This document shows positions 1-7,660 of a stretch of 19,558 bases of DNA, in pieces; position 1 is the stretch's first letter, and each line of letters starts with the position of its first letter. The stretch comes from Ktedonobacteraceae bacterium. Lineage in GTDB: Bacteria; Chloroflexota; Ktedonobacteria; Ktedonobacterales; Ktedonobacteraceae. The notes under the pieces are model-generated. The model saw only the letters and a list, made by a program, of their open reading frames with translations. It was not told where the DNA came from and searched no databases. The translations under genes and the position numbers were made by a program. The stretch lies in assembly GCA_014896635.1 (NCBI GenBank), contig JADBKA010000083.1:1-19558 (forward strand), given 5' to 3'.

Positions 1-291
<291 letters not shown>

Positions 292-300
292 CAGCGCGGT

Positions 301-334
301 GAGAGGATGCTCCTTGTGGCAAGAACATCTTCTC
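301..334 (+). promoter_or_regulatory. Leader hairpin ahead of aspartate kinase
   Basis: GAGAGGATG (301-309) pairs with CATCTTCTC (326-334), nine pairs including one G-U, and inside it CTTG (313-316) pairs with CAAG (320-323). It would form within a few bases of the predicted mRNA start. No run of U follows, so it is not an ordinary intrinsic terminator. It may stabilise the 5' end or take part in regulation. Confidence 0.45.
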
Positions 335-359
335 ATCGCACAATTTCGATAGTAGTGAA

Positions 360-1850
360 ATGAGTCAGTCAATGGAACAGGCAATCAGCGTCCTCAAATT
401 CGGTGGAACTTCTGTTGGCAATGGTGAACGTATCCGTAACGTTGCACACATCGTCGCGCAAGTGCTGCATGAGAGTGATGCGACGTTCCCGGTTATTGTG
501 GTTTCGGCCATGTCGGGAGTGACCGACCAGTTGTTGCGCATTGCCCGTTATACTTGCATGGGAGAGTATGAAGCTGCCGGGCGAGAATTGCAGGCGCTGC
601 GACAGAAACATTTCGCGGCCTGTGAGAAAGCCATTAACGATGCGGTGAGGCGATCTGAGCTGCACGACGAGCTGGAAACGGCGCTGTGTGGCCTGGCCGA
701 TGATGTCGCCGCGCTGCATGAGGCAGTCAAGCAGAGACAGGATGTTGCGCTGCCGACTGCCGCAGTTGCCGCCTGGGGCGAGCGGCTCTCGATCCGTCTG
801 GTGACAGCGGCGATTCGTGATCTTGGCATCGAGGCAGAGGCCATAAAACAGGAGATCATCATTACTTCTCATCCTCAACCTCAGCCGGGACTACCCTTTG
901 GTGTTGTTGTGGGCGCCGAACCGCTGACCGAGCAGACGAGGCACAATGCACATGCACTTGTTGTCCCGCTGGTCGAGCGTCGGATTGTGCCGGTCGCGGC
1001 TGGCTTTATTGGACGCACGATTACCGGCTTTGCCATTACACTCGGACGCAACGGTTCGGATTATTCGGCGACGGTGATCGGTGCGGCACTGGATTGCGTT
1101 GAAGTTTCCATCTATACCGATGTAGACGGAGTGCTTACGGCTGACCCGCGCCTGGTGGCGAATGCGCGCCTTTTGCCGAATCTCTCCTATGCTGAGGCGG
1201 CGCGCCTCTCCTGGTTTGGTGCAAAGGTGTTGCATCCGCGCACGCTCATTCCCATTGCCCCGCGCAATATTCCTGTGCGTGTACGTAATAGCTTCCGGCC
1301 TCATATTCGCGGAACCGTCGTTGGCCCGGTGGAAAACGGGCTGAGCGGGGCGACGGCCATCACGATCCGGCGCCACCTGGCGCTGATCACCGTCGAGAGT
1401 ACCGACCTGTTTGGCGCACCGGAGAACGCAGGACAGGTCTTTGCCCTGGCTGCTCGCGCCGGAGCCGCTCCTGTCGCCATTTGTTCCTCATCCGGTCATC
1501 ATCTCTCGTTCCTTGTCGAAGAGCAGGCCGCCGATTCGGTGATCGCTCTCTTGCAGAGCGATCTGGAGAACTGGGCAGTGCGCTGCCGCAGAGGGCTGGC
1601 CGCCTGTGCCTGTATCGGTTCCGGCTTTACCTCCGATCCTATGAGTCCGGCCCGCGCTACCACAGCTCTGGCGCGCGAACGTATTCCGGTGATTTCCGAG
1701 GGGGCATCCGAGCAAGGCATCACATTGATCGTCGAGGACCGCGACAGTGAACGCGCTCTGCGCTGCCTGCACCGTGATCTGATTGCGCCGGTGATCCCGC
1801 TGGTGCGCCACTTTGCGGCAGGAAAAGAAGTGCAGCGGCGCGAAGCATAA
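360..1850 (+). CDS. lysC: Aspartate kinase with C-terminal ACT region
   Basis: Phosphorylates L-aspartate to 4-phospho-aspartate, the first step to lysine, threonine and methionine, in the cytosol. The N-terminal kinase motif KFGGTSVGN is at residues 13-21. The second nucleotide/substrate motif LGRNGSDYSA is at 228-237, with N where many family members have G. YTDVDGVLTADPR follows at 252-264 and FGAKVLHPRT at 286-295. Residues from about 340 to 480 look like the paired ACT domains that bind feedback amino acids, so allosteric control is likely. At 496 residues it is somewhat longer than the usual 400-470 of monofunctional enzymes and resembles the kinase half of ThrA/MetL, but no homoserine dehydrogenase domain follows. 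ATG 360 lacks a strong ribosome site; ATG 372 (residue 5) is possible. The asd gene follows after 15 nt. Which end product inhibits it cannot be read from the sequence. Confidence 0.93.
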   Translation: MSQSMEQAISVLKFGGTSVGNGERIRNVAHIVAQVLHESDATFPVIVVSAMSGVTDQLLRIARYTCMGEYEAAGRELQALRQKHFAACEKAINDAVRRSELHDELETALCGLADDVAALHEAVKQRQDVALPTAAVAAWGERLSIRLVTAAIRDLGIEAEAIKQEIIITSHPQPQPGLPFGVVVGAEPLTEQTRHNAHALVVPLVERRIVPVAAGFIGRTITGFAITLGRNGSDYSATVIGAALDCVEVSIYTDVDGVLTADPRLVANARLLPNLSYAEAARLSWFGAKVLHPRTLIPIAPRNIPVRVRNSFRPHIRGTVVGPVENGLSGATAITIRRHLALITVESTDLFGAPENAGQVFALAARAGAAPVAICSSSGHHLSFLVEEQAADSVIALLQSDLENWAVRCRRGLAACACIGSGFTSDPMSPARATTALARERIPVISEGASEQGITLIVEDRDSERALRCLHRDLIAPVIPLVRHFAAGKEVQRREA

Positions 1851-1865
1851 GAGGAGCAAGCAGTT

Positions 1866-2930
1866 ATGTCGATACAAGCGCGCATTCCTGTGGCAGTGCT
1901 TGGAGCAACCGGCATGGTCGGCCAGCGTTTCATCGAACTGTTGCAGGGCCATCCCTGGTTTGATCTGGTGGCGCTGGCAGCCTCAGAACGGCATGGCGGT
2001 AGAGCTTACGGCGAGGTGACGACCTGGCGCCTGGCAGGGGAGATGCCCGCTCAGGTAGCTACTCAGCCCGTCGTTGCCTGTACGCCTGAGGCGCTGCCCG
2101 GCGTGAAAATTGTCTTTTCTGCCTTACCGGCTGAGGTTGCCGGAGAGATCGAACTGGCATTTGCCCGCGCCGGCGTTGCCGTTTTCAGCAATGCGAAAAA
2201 CCATCGCATGGCTCCTGACGTTCCTTTGCTGATCCCCGAAGTCAACGCCGATCATGCCGCTGCTATTGTGCAGCAGCGCAGGACACGCGGCTGGTCTGGC
2301 TGCATTGTGACAAACGCCAACTGTTCGGCGACTCCGCTGGTGATGGCGCTCAAGCCGCTGCAACTGGCCTTTGGCGTACGTAAGGTACTGGTAACAACCT
2401 TCCAGGCTATTTCCGGCGCCGGCTATCCGGGCGTGCCGTCTTACGATATACTCGACAACGTTATTCCTTATATTGGCGGCGAAGAAGCAAAAGTTGAGAG
2501 CGAGACACGCAAGATGCTTGGGACATGGGAAGAAGGACACGGCTTCGTTGATGCGCCGCTGACGGTGAGCGCGCACTGTAACCGCGTCGCTACACGCGAG
2601 GGACACCTGGAATGTGTCAGCGTCGAGCTGGAACGCGAGGCCACTGCTGAGGAGATCATTGCTGCGTGGGAGAGCTTTGTGCCTGAGCCGCAGCAGCTCA
2701 GCCTGCCAGGCGCGCCGGAACATGCGCTTATCTACAGGCACGAGGCGGATCGTCCCCAGACGCTGCGTGACCGCGACGCTGGTAAAGGCATGACGGTCAC
2801 GCTCGGTAGACTGCGCCGCTGTCCCATTCTCAGCTACAAATTTGTGCTGCTCGGCCATAACACGATTCGCGGCGCCGCCGGCGGCTCAATCCTCAATGCA
2901 GAACTCTGCGTGAGCCGGGGACTGATATAG
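1866..2930 (+). CDS. asd: Aspartate-semialdehyde dehydrogenase (archaeal/fungal-like class)
   Basis: Reduces 4-phospho-aspartate to aspartate semialdehyde with NADPH, the step after the kinase encoded just upstream. The nucleotide-binding loop LGATGMVGQR is at residues 12-21. The catalytic cysteine is C153 in NANCSATPLV, and the substrate-region histidine lies in VSAHCNRVATREGH. SGAGYPGVPSYDILDNVIPY is the pattern of the class found in archaea, fungi and some bacteria rather than the E. coli class. The length of 354 residues is normal and complete. GAGGAG lies about 9 nt ahead of ATG 1866, and only 15 nt separate it from the kinase stop, so the two genes are probably co-transcribed. The stop is 3 nt from the convergent stop of the peptidase gene, leaving no room for a separate terminator. 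Confidence 0.95.
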   Translation: MSIQARIPVAVLGATGMVGQRFIELLQGHPWFDLVALAASERHGGRAYGEVTTWRLAGEMPAQVATQPVVACTPEALPGVKIVFSALPAEVAGEIELAFARAGVAVFSNAKNHRMAPDVPLLIPEVNADHAAAIVQQRRTRGWSGCIVTNANCSATPLVMALKPLQLAFGVRKVLVTTFQAISGAGYPGVPSYDILDNVIPYIGGEEAKVESETRKMLGTWEEGHGFVDAPLTVSAHCNRVATREGHLECVSVELEREATAEEIIAAWESFVPEPQQLSLPGAPEHALIYRHEADRPQTLRDRDAGKGMTVTLGRLRRCPILSYKFVLLGHNTIRGAAGGSILNAELCVSRGLI

Positions 2931-2933
2931 AGA

Positions 2934-4265
2934 TCACTTCGTCATTGCAATCAAATCGGGAATGAGCTTATCGGCGATGGGCGCACCCAGACCCGTCACG
3001 GGGTCCCAGCCTGTCACGGCAGGATAGCCTGCAACGGTTGTTCCCCCGTCGGTATTCGTGTTGTTGCCCACTGTGATGTCGCGGAAATCCTGCGTGTACT
3101 TGCTCGAAGTAGCGATTTTGTAGAGCGCGGGATTGATGAAGCCAAGAGGACGCCCGGCCATCTGATTCGCAATCGCCATCAGGCCCGCCCAGAGTGGCGC
3201 ACTGGCGCTGGTGCCGCCGGCAAGTCCCCACTGCCCATCCTGGTACATCGCCAGGCCCGTACGAGGATCGGCTACGGCTGAGACGTCTGGCACACCGCGC
3301 CGGTTGCTCAACTGCTGCTGCACGGAAGCGGGGAGCAATTTCTGGTAGTCGGGCGTCTGGTAGAAGCGACTGAATCCGCCGCCGCTGCCGTCCCAGGCCG
3401 TTTCCCTGAGATTCCTGGTCGGTGAGATCAGCGTTGTACCGCCGACGGCAGTCACCCAGGGGGAATCACAGGCAAAACTGGTAGTGGGTACGCTGGCGAT
3501 CTTTTTTGCTTCCAGGTCAGCGTAGTCGGTTGCGCCGTGATCACCTGAAGAGGAGAAGAACGTCATCCCCTGCTGTGTGGTAGCTTTCTGGAGCAGATCG
3601 TTCCATTTCTGCAATTCCTGCTGGCCTGCCTGATCCTGTAATGTCAACTCCGATGCTCCCCAGCTCTGAGAGAAGATAGTGCCGAGTTTATGGTCAATGG
3701 CATACTGGATGAGCTGGCGAAATTCGGGCAGGCCAATGGTTCCTTCGGTCTCGGCAACGGGACTGGTCAGCACGACAATTTTCGCATCGGGCGCAATGGC
3801 ATGGATGATCTGCACGTCCAGCGTGGTTTCGGCAGCCCAGCCGCCTTTATCGTGGTTCGGATCATATTCCGGTACTTTTAAAGGAGAGATGACCTCCAAG
3901 TCTACCGGTGGCAAGCCCATGATTTTGTTGTAATACTCCATGTCCTGCTTAAGCGTGGGACTGCCAAAAGAAACAATGTCGATCACTGTCTGCCCTTTGC
4001 CGGTAAATCCCTTCTCTATTAAAGACTGGACGCCGTAAGCGACACGCATAGCATGCGGCGTAAGACAGTTGCGGGCGCGCTGGAGCGGAGCCGGGCAAAC
4101 ATCGGATGCTGTGCCAGTTGATGGTGTCGCGGCAGCAGTTGCCGATGCTACACCGGGAGCTGTAGCCTTCTGACTGGCATTACCATTCCCTGCGGGTGCA
4201 GTACAGGCAGCAAGAAGAAAGAGTATAATGATCAGCGGTATGAAGCGCCGGAAAAATAGTGACAT
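2934..4265 (-). CDS. Sedolisin (S53) family serine peptidase, lipoprotein, without propeptide domain
   Basis: Sedolisins are secreted serine-carboxyl peptidases with a subtilisin-like fold, usually most active at acid pH. The start is a lipoprotein signal with lipobox LAAC, acylated cysteine C21, and a low-complexity A/T/S linker to about residue 55. The catalytic domain then begins directly with CLTPHAMRVAYG (67-78). The expected E/D pair is E146 and D150 in AAETTLD, the oxyanion-hole aspartate is D242 in SSSGDHG, and the nucleophile is S353 in GGTSASAP. RDITVG near 396 and GWDPVTGLG near 419 match the C-terminal calcium-binding region. The roughly 180-residue Pro-kumamolisin activation domain is missing, so maturation must differ from classical members. 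AAAGGTC lies about 8 nt before ATG. It is probably anchored on the outer face of the membrane. Confidence 0.92.
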   Translation of the reverse strand: MSLFFRRFIPLIIILFLLAACTAPAGNGNASQKATAPGVASATAAATPSTGTASDVCPAPLQRARNCLTPHAMRVAYGVQSLIEKGFTGKGQTVIDIVSFGSPTLKQDMEYYNKIMGLPPVDLEVISPLKVPEYDPNHDKGGWAAETTLDVQIIHAIAPDAKIVVLTSPVAETEGTIGLPEFRQLIQYAIDHKLGTIFSQSWGASELTLQDQAGQQELQKWNDLLQKATTQQGMTFFSSSGDHGATDYADLEAKKIASVPTTSFACDSPWVTAVGGTTLISPTRNLRETAWDGSGGGFSRFYQTPDYQKLLPASVQQQLSNRRGVPDVSAVADPRTGLAMYQDGQWGLAGGTSASAPLWAGLMAIANQMAGRPLGFINPALYKIATSSKYTQDFRDITVGNNTNTDGGTTVAGYPAVTGWDPVTGLGAPIADKLIPDLIAMTK

Positions 4266-4306
4266 GTAGTTTGACCTTTCACACTTTCATAGCACAACTG
4301 CCTCAT

Positions 4307-4335
4307 ATTATAACTGATTTTTCAGCGATTCTCAC
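4307..4335 (-). promoter_or_regulatory. Predicted promoter of the sedolisin gene
   Basis: Read on the minus strand there is a perfect -10 TATAAT (4307-4312) and a -35 GTGAGA (4330-4335, four of six) with a 17-bp spacer. Transcription would start near 4300, about 35 nt before the ATG. Two direct repeats GTTTCTCA (plus strand 4340-4347 and 4350-4357) lie just upstream at one helical turn and could be an activator site. Confidence 0.5.
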
Positions 4336-4417
4336 CGGTGTTTCTCACTGTTTCTCAGAGCTTTTCAGCTTTCCTCACTCCCATCTCTCTCAAAGAAAAG
4401 GAGGAAAAAGAGTTTTT

Positions 4418-4530
4418 GGGGACACCCCAAACCCCGCCAGGGGGCAAAGCTCCCCTGGGACCCCTTTTCCCTTCAGTTCACGCCAATGGGGGACACCCCA
4501 AACCCCGCCAGGGGGGCAAAGCTCCCCTGG
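4418..4530. repeat. Duplicated GC-rich palindromic element in the divergent intergenic region
   Basis: Two near-identical copies lie at 4418-4458 and 4489-4530. By eye they differ only by one extra G in the second. Each begins GGGGACACCCCAAACCCC and ends in a hairpin in which CCAGGGG pairs with CCCCTGG around an 8-nt loop. They are preceded at 4391-4417 by a purine-rich tract ending in GAGTTTTT that resembles tracts near 9330 and 13315. The 4266-4661 gap between divergent genes holds these copies, the two promoters and no convincing gene. Confidence 0.8.
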
Positions 4531-4568
4531 ACCTCCCTTTTTTTGCTCTAAACTGATTTGATACAAGA

Positions 4569-4577
4569 TGCTATAAT
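4569..4577 (+). promoter_or_regulatory. Extended -10 promoter candidate for the ABC-2 permease
   Basis: TGC-TATAAT at 4569-4577 is a perfect extended -10 element. No good -35 box stands 16-18 bp upstream, which is tolerated for extended -10 promoters. It lies about 85 nt before the permease start. Inferred from sequence only. Confidence 0.4.
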
Positions 4578-4661
4578 ATAGTAACTCAGAAAACTTTTTA
4601 GAGGATGGGTCAACATCCTGGTAGAGTATGATTAGTGACAACCAGAACGGGGAATCTTACC

Positions 4662-5609
4662 ATGACCTTCCTGGCACTGCTTACAAAAGAAATGCGCCTG
4701 CGACTGCGGCGCGAACGCACGATGTGGGTCATCATCGCGTACCTGCTATTCATGGGTCTGTTAGGCTGGGTGGCAATCGGTGGAACGAGCAATCCTGGCA
4801 GTAATGGGCCGGGTAACCTCAGCCAGATCGGACTCAATCTCTACCTGCTCCTTTCACAGCTCCAGATGTTCCTCATCATCTTCATCGCGCCGGCCTTCAC
4901 TGTTACGGCAGTCAACGGAGAAAAAGAGCGCCAGACATTTGATCTGCTGCTCTGCTCACGGCTTTCATCTTTTTCGCTGGTAGCCGGTAAACTGCTGGCC
5001 GGGCTTGCCAACGCTCTGCTTCTTGTCGCGGCTTCCGCACCTCTGTTCAGCCTTGTCTTCTTCTTCGGTGGCGTCGCGCCCTCACACATCTTGAATGCTC
5101 TCATCATCTATGTCATCACCATATTGCTCGTTGGCACATTCAGCCTGTTCTGCTCTATTGTTTTTCCTCGTCCTTCTGTCTCGACTGCCGTCGCCTACAC
5201 GGCCTGCCTGCTCTGGGTTGCGTTGCCAATCATTGCCACGTTTATCATCTCAATTTTCGGCATGAACCGCTGGTTCCAGCTCTACCCGAATCGTACACAC
5301 CTGCTCTACCTCTGGAATCCCATCACATCTCTCAACAGCACCTATCCTTCCAGCAGCGCAGCGAACTACTATCCCAGCTCCGGCAGCTATTATGGCCTGG
5401 GCGTCCCCGGCTACAGTTATGTCGGCAACCTCCCTTATACTCTGGGCCAGATCAGCCTTACGCCCTGGCAGGCGTACAGTATCGTCTCGCTGGCGCTGGC
5501 AGCCATTCTCTTTCTGCTCTGTACGCTGCTGATCAAAACTTCCCCTTTTCCACGTTCACGCCGTTTTGCTCAGAAAATAACCGGAGGAGCGAGAGCAGAG
5601 AGAGCATAG
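4662..5609 (+). CDS. ABC-2-type transporter permease
   Basis: An integral membrane subunit of about 315 residues. It opens with a basic cytoplasmic helix (KEMRLRLRRERT) and a first membrane segment at about residues 20-40. A second hydrophobic segment is followed by EKERQTFDLLLCSRLSS, the cytoplasmic loop motif typical of ABC-2 permeases (pattern E-E-x-T-x-x-LL-x-S/T-x-x-S). Several more membrane segments follow, with a Ser/Tyr/Pro-rich outside loop before the last helix. Such proteins pair with an ABC ATPase to export drugs, lipids, polysaccharide or antibiotics. No ATPase gene is adjacent in this window, so the partner and substrate are unknown. I chose ATG 4662, preceded by GGGGAA, over an in-frame GTG at 4635 because the usual family start MxxLxxKE fits it. 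It converges on the sugar permease gene with an 11-nt gap. Confidence 0.82.
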   Translation: MTFLALLTKEMRLRLRRERTMWVIIAYLLFMGLLGWVAIGGTSNPGSNGPGNLSQIGLNLYLLLSQLQMFLIIFIAPAFTVTAVNGEKERQTFDLLLCSRLSSFSLVAGKLLAGLANALLLVAASAPLFSLVFFFGGVAPSHILNALIIYVITILLVGTFSLFCSIVFPRPSVSTAVAYTACLLWVALPIIATFIISIFGMNRWFQLYPNRTHLLYLWNPITSLNSTYPSSSAANYYPSSGSYYGLGVPGYSYVGNLPYTLGQISLTPWQAYSIVSLALAAILFLLCTLLIKTSPFPRSRRFAQKITGGARAERA

Positions 5610-5620
5610 CTTGCTCGCTC

Positions 5621-6499
5621 TCAGCCTTTGATTGCGCCCATACGCACACCGCTGAGGAAGTAGCGTTGAAAGATCAGGAAGAACACGATCATTGGCAGAG
5701 CTGCCAGCGCCGCCCCGGCAAAGATGAGGCCGTAGTCGATGGTAAACTCTCCTTGTAAGCCTGCTACTCCTACCGGCAGGGTGTACTTGCTGCTGTTCTG
5801 CAACACAATCAAGGGCCAGAAAAAGTCGTTCCAGTTGCGCACAAACGTGAAAATCGCCAGCGCGCCTATTGCTGGCTTCGACATGGGCATGATCACATGG
5901 CGGAACACACCCAGCTCTCCACAGCCATCAATGCGTGCAGCGTCCAGCAATTCGGATGGCAACGTCTGAATGTACTGGCGCATGAGAAAGATGCCGAATA
6001 CGCTGGCAAAACCTGGCAGAATAACCGCCCACAGTGTATTGATCAGGTGTAGATTCTGCGCCACGATATAGAGCGGGATTAACGTCACATAGCTTGGTAC
6101 CATCATTGTGCTAATGATGATCCAGAACAGGAAGTTGCGCCCCGGAAACCGTTTCTTGGCAAAAGCGTAACCCGCCAGCGTATCGAAGACAATATGAAAA
6201 GCGGTGATGCTCGAAGCAACCAGCAGGCTATTCAGCGCCCACGTCCCGTAATCCGACGCCTGGGTGAGCAGGCGCTGCACGTTGGACAGGCTGGCGTGGA
6301 TGGGGATGATGTCCGGCGGCGTCTTGATGGCGAAAGTTGTCGGGGTGAGTGCCGTGACAAACAGCCAGTACATCGGCCATAGCGAAAAACAGGTCGCAAG
6401 GATCAGGAACATCCAGAGGATGATGCTCGTCCAGCGTTTTCGACCCGGCAGGCGAACTGCTGTTTTTTCAGGTTCGCGCTCCATAGTGATTGTTGCCAT
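5621..6499 (-). CDS. Carbohydrate ABC transporter permease, MalG/UgpE type
   Basis: A membrane subunit of a binding-protein-dependent sugar importer, 292 residues, of usual length. A short cytoplasmic N-terminus ending in RKRW precedes the first helix (about 25-50). The family's large outside loop SLSNVQRLL...WALNSLLVA follows, then further helices. The coupling-loop (EAA) motif is seen as ELLDAARIDGCGELGVFRHV at 183-202 with MPMSKPA after it; this loop contacts the ATPase. The C-terminus YFLSGVRMGAIKG is the classical ending of MalG-like proteins. It is the last gene of the minus-strand operon, 55 nt after the MalF-like gene. The substrate is not determinable from the sequence, although sugars or glycerol-phosphate are typical. 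No ATPase is encoded nearby, as is common for systems sharing an MsmK-like ATPase. Confidence 0.93.
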   Translation of the reverse strand: MATITMEREPEKTAVRLPGRKRWTSIILWMFLILATCFSLWPMYWLFVTALTPTTFAIKTPPDIIPIHASLSNVQRLLTQASDYGTWALNSLLVASSITAFHIVFDTLAGYAFAKKRFPGRNFLFWIIISTMMVPSYVTLIPLYIVAQNLHLINTLWAVILPGFASVFGIFLMRQYIQTLPSELLDAARIDGCGELGVFRHVIMPMSKPAIGALAIFTFVRNWNDFFWPLIVLQNSSKYTLPVGVAGLQGEFTIDYGLIFAGAALAALPMIVFFLIFQRYFLSGVRMGAIKG

Positions 6500-6554
6500 A
6501 ACTCAAGCCTTTTCGATTGATTTCCAGAGAAACATTCTTACTGCGAGCTAATAG

Positions 6555-7490
6555 TTAATACTCCACATCGCTGCGTAAGAAGCGAAACTGCACCACTGCG
6601 ACCGACGCGATCATCAGGAAGAGAATGAAAGCCTGCGCCGCCGCCACACCGTAGCGAAATTGCTGAAAGCCGTTCTCGTAAATCTGCTTTACAATTACCT
6701 CGGCGCTATCGCTCACGCCCGCCGGCGTCATAATAAAGACTTTCTCGAAAACTTCAAAGCTGGCAATCGTGTACAGTACCACAATATACAGAATTGTCGA
6801 TTTGATCAGTGGCAGCGTGATGGACCACCAGCGCCGGATCGGCCCCGCGCCGTCAATCACGGCGGCTTCATAAAATTCGGTCGGGATGCTGCCCATAGCC
6901 GCGTTAAAAAGCACCACACCGGTAGCCGGAACCGTCAGAATAGTCGAGAGCGTGATGCTGTTGAGCACGATATTCGGGTCGGAGAGCCAGCGCACAGCGC
7001 CAATATGGAACAGGCTGAGCAGGTAGTTCAGCAGTCCGCTCTCAGAGTTGTAGATCCATTTCCAGGTAATTGCCAGAATGACCGTGCTGGTGACAGCGGG
7101 CAGGTAGAAAGCTGCCAGGAAGAAGGTTTTCACATATTTGTTGCGACCCTGGATCAGGCCGGCCAGAATAAGCGCGACCAGCACGTTGCCCGTTACTGTC
7201 AGAACTGTGTAGTACAACGTGTTCTTGATGGCCTGGACAAAAATGCCGCTCTGCGTTGTAAAGGCCAGCACATAGTTGCGGAAACCAACCCAGGTGGTGA
7301 CGGCAAAGTCATTGCTCTGAAAGGAGATCAGCAGCGCCCAGAACACCGGGATCAGGATAAAGATGCTAAAAACAACCATGCTGGGGAAGATAAACGCATA
7401 GCCCCAGCCATAATTTTTGAAAAAGCGCCCGACCCTCGCCAGTGGCGGGAGCGCGCGCGTCATTGATCTCGGCAGTGGAATATCCGCCAT
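6555..7490 (-). CDS. Carbohydrate ABC transporter permease, MalF/UgpA type
   Basis: The partner permease of the downstream MalG-like protein, 311 residues. The first helix is at about 30-55 (YAFIFPSMVVFSIFILIPVF), followed by a loop with WVGFRNYVLAF, the common 'F-x-G-x-x-N-Y' region of MalF-like permeases. The EAA coupling loop is EFYEAAVIDGAGPIRRW at 205-221 with ITLPLIKS after it. Together the two permeases form the membrane channel of an importer. The start ATG at 7490 has GGAGAA about 6 nt upstream. It lies 170 nt downstream of the binding-protein gene; that gap holds a dispersed repeat but no clear promoter, so co-transcription is likely. Confidence 0.93.
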   Translation of the reverse strand: MADIPLPRSMTRALPPLARVGRFFKNYGWGYAFIFPSMVVFSIFILIPVFWALLISFQSNDFAVTTWVGFRNYVLAFTTQSGIFVQAIKNTLYYTVLTVTGNVLVALILAGLIQGRNKYVKTFFLAAFYLPAVTSTVILAITWKWIYNSESGLLNYLLSLFHIGAVRWLSDPNIVLNSITLSTILTVPATGVVLFNAAMGSIPTEFYEAAVIDGAGPIRRWWSITLPLIKSTILYIVVLYTIASFEVFEKVFIMTPAGVSDSAEVIVKQIYENGFQQFRYGVAAAQAFILFLMIASVAVVQFRFLRSDVEY

Positions 7491-7550
7491 AACCGTTCTC
7501 CTGATTATCTATCGCTCATAGCTGCGGGGAGGAAAGTCCCTCATGGTCTC

Positions 7551-7635
7551 CAGGGCGCCCGCCAGGGCGCCCCTACAGGAGTGTCCAGAGAGTCTATCGT
7601 ACTATTTTGTAGGGGCGAGGCTGGCCCCGCCCTGA
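7551..7635. repeat. GC-rich inverted-repeat element inside the ABC operon
   Basis: CAGGGCGCCC occurs twice in direct orientation (7551-7560 and 7563-7572). CGCCCCTACA (7568-7577) is the exact inverse of TGTAGGGGCG (7608-7617), with 30 nt between. The right arm continues into a second GC palindrome (GGGGC...GCCCC). The whole looks like a small palindromic dispersed element of REP/MITE style. It sits between the binding-protein and permease genes, where such hairpins often lower downstream expression relative to the binding protein. Confidence 0.65.
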
Positions 7636-7660
7636 TCTTTCTTTCATCCCCATCGAGGAG

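Noticed and set aside
360..1850. Bifunctional aspartate kinase-homoserine dehydrogenase
   Set aside because: The protein ends after the ACT region at 496 residues and the next gene is asd; there is no dehydrogenase domain.
2124..2858. Open frame of 244 codons on the minus strand
   Set aside because: It lies inside the asd gene, which has its full set of motifs; no independent support.
4259..4561. Short open frame through the divergent gap
   Set aside because: Its codons come from the duplicated GC-rich repeat (PNPARGQSSPG twice). It has no ribosome site and overlaps promoter elements.
4558..4577. TTGATA as a -35 box for the TATAAT at 4572
   Set aside because: The spacer would be only 8 bp. 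An extended -10 (TGC-TATAAT) explains the site better.
5600..5622. Hairpin GAGAGC/GCTCTC between convergent stops as a terminator
   Set aside because: Only six pairs with an 11-nt loop that includes both stop codons and no T-run on either side; too weak to call.
6660..7466. Open frame of 268 codons on the plus strand
   Set aside because: It is antisense to the MalF-like permease; the composition (many N, H, Q, R) is that of a shadow of hydrophobic codons.
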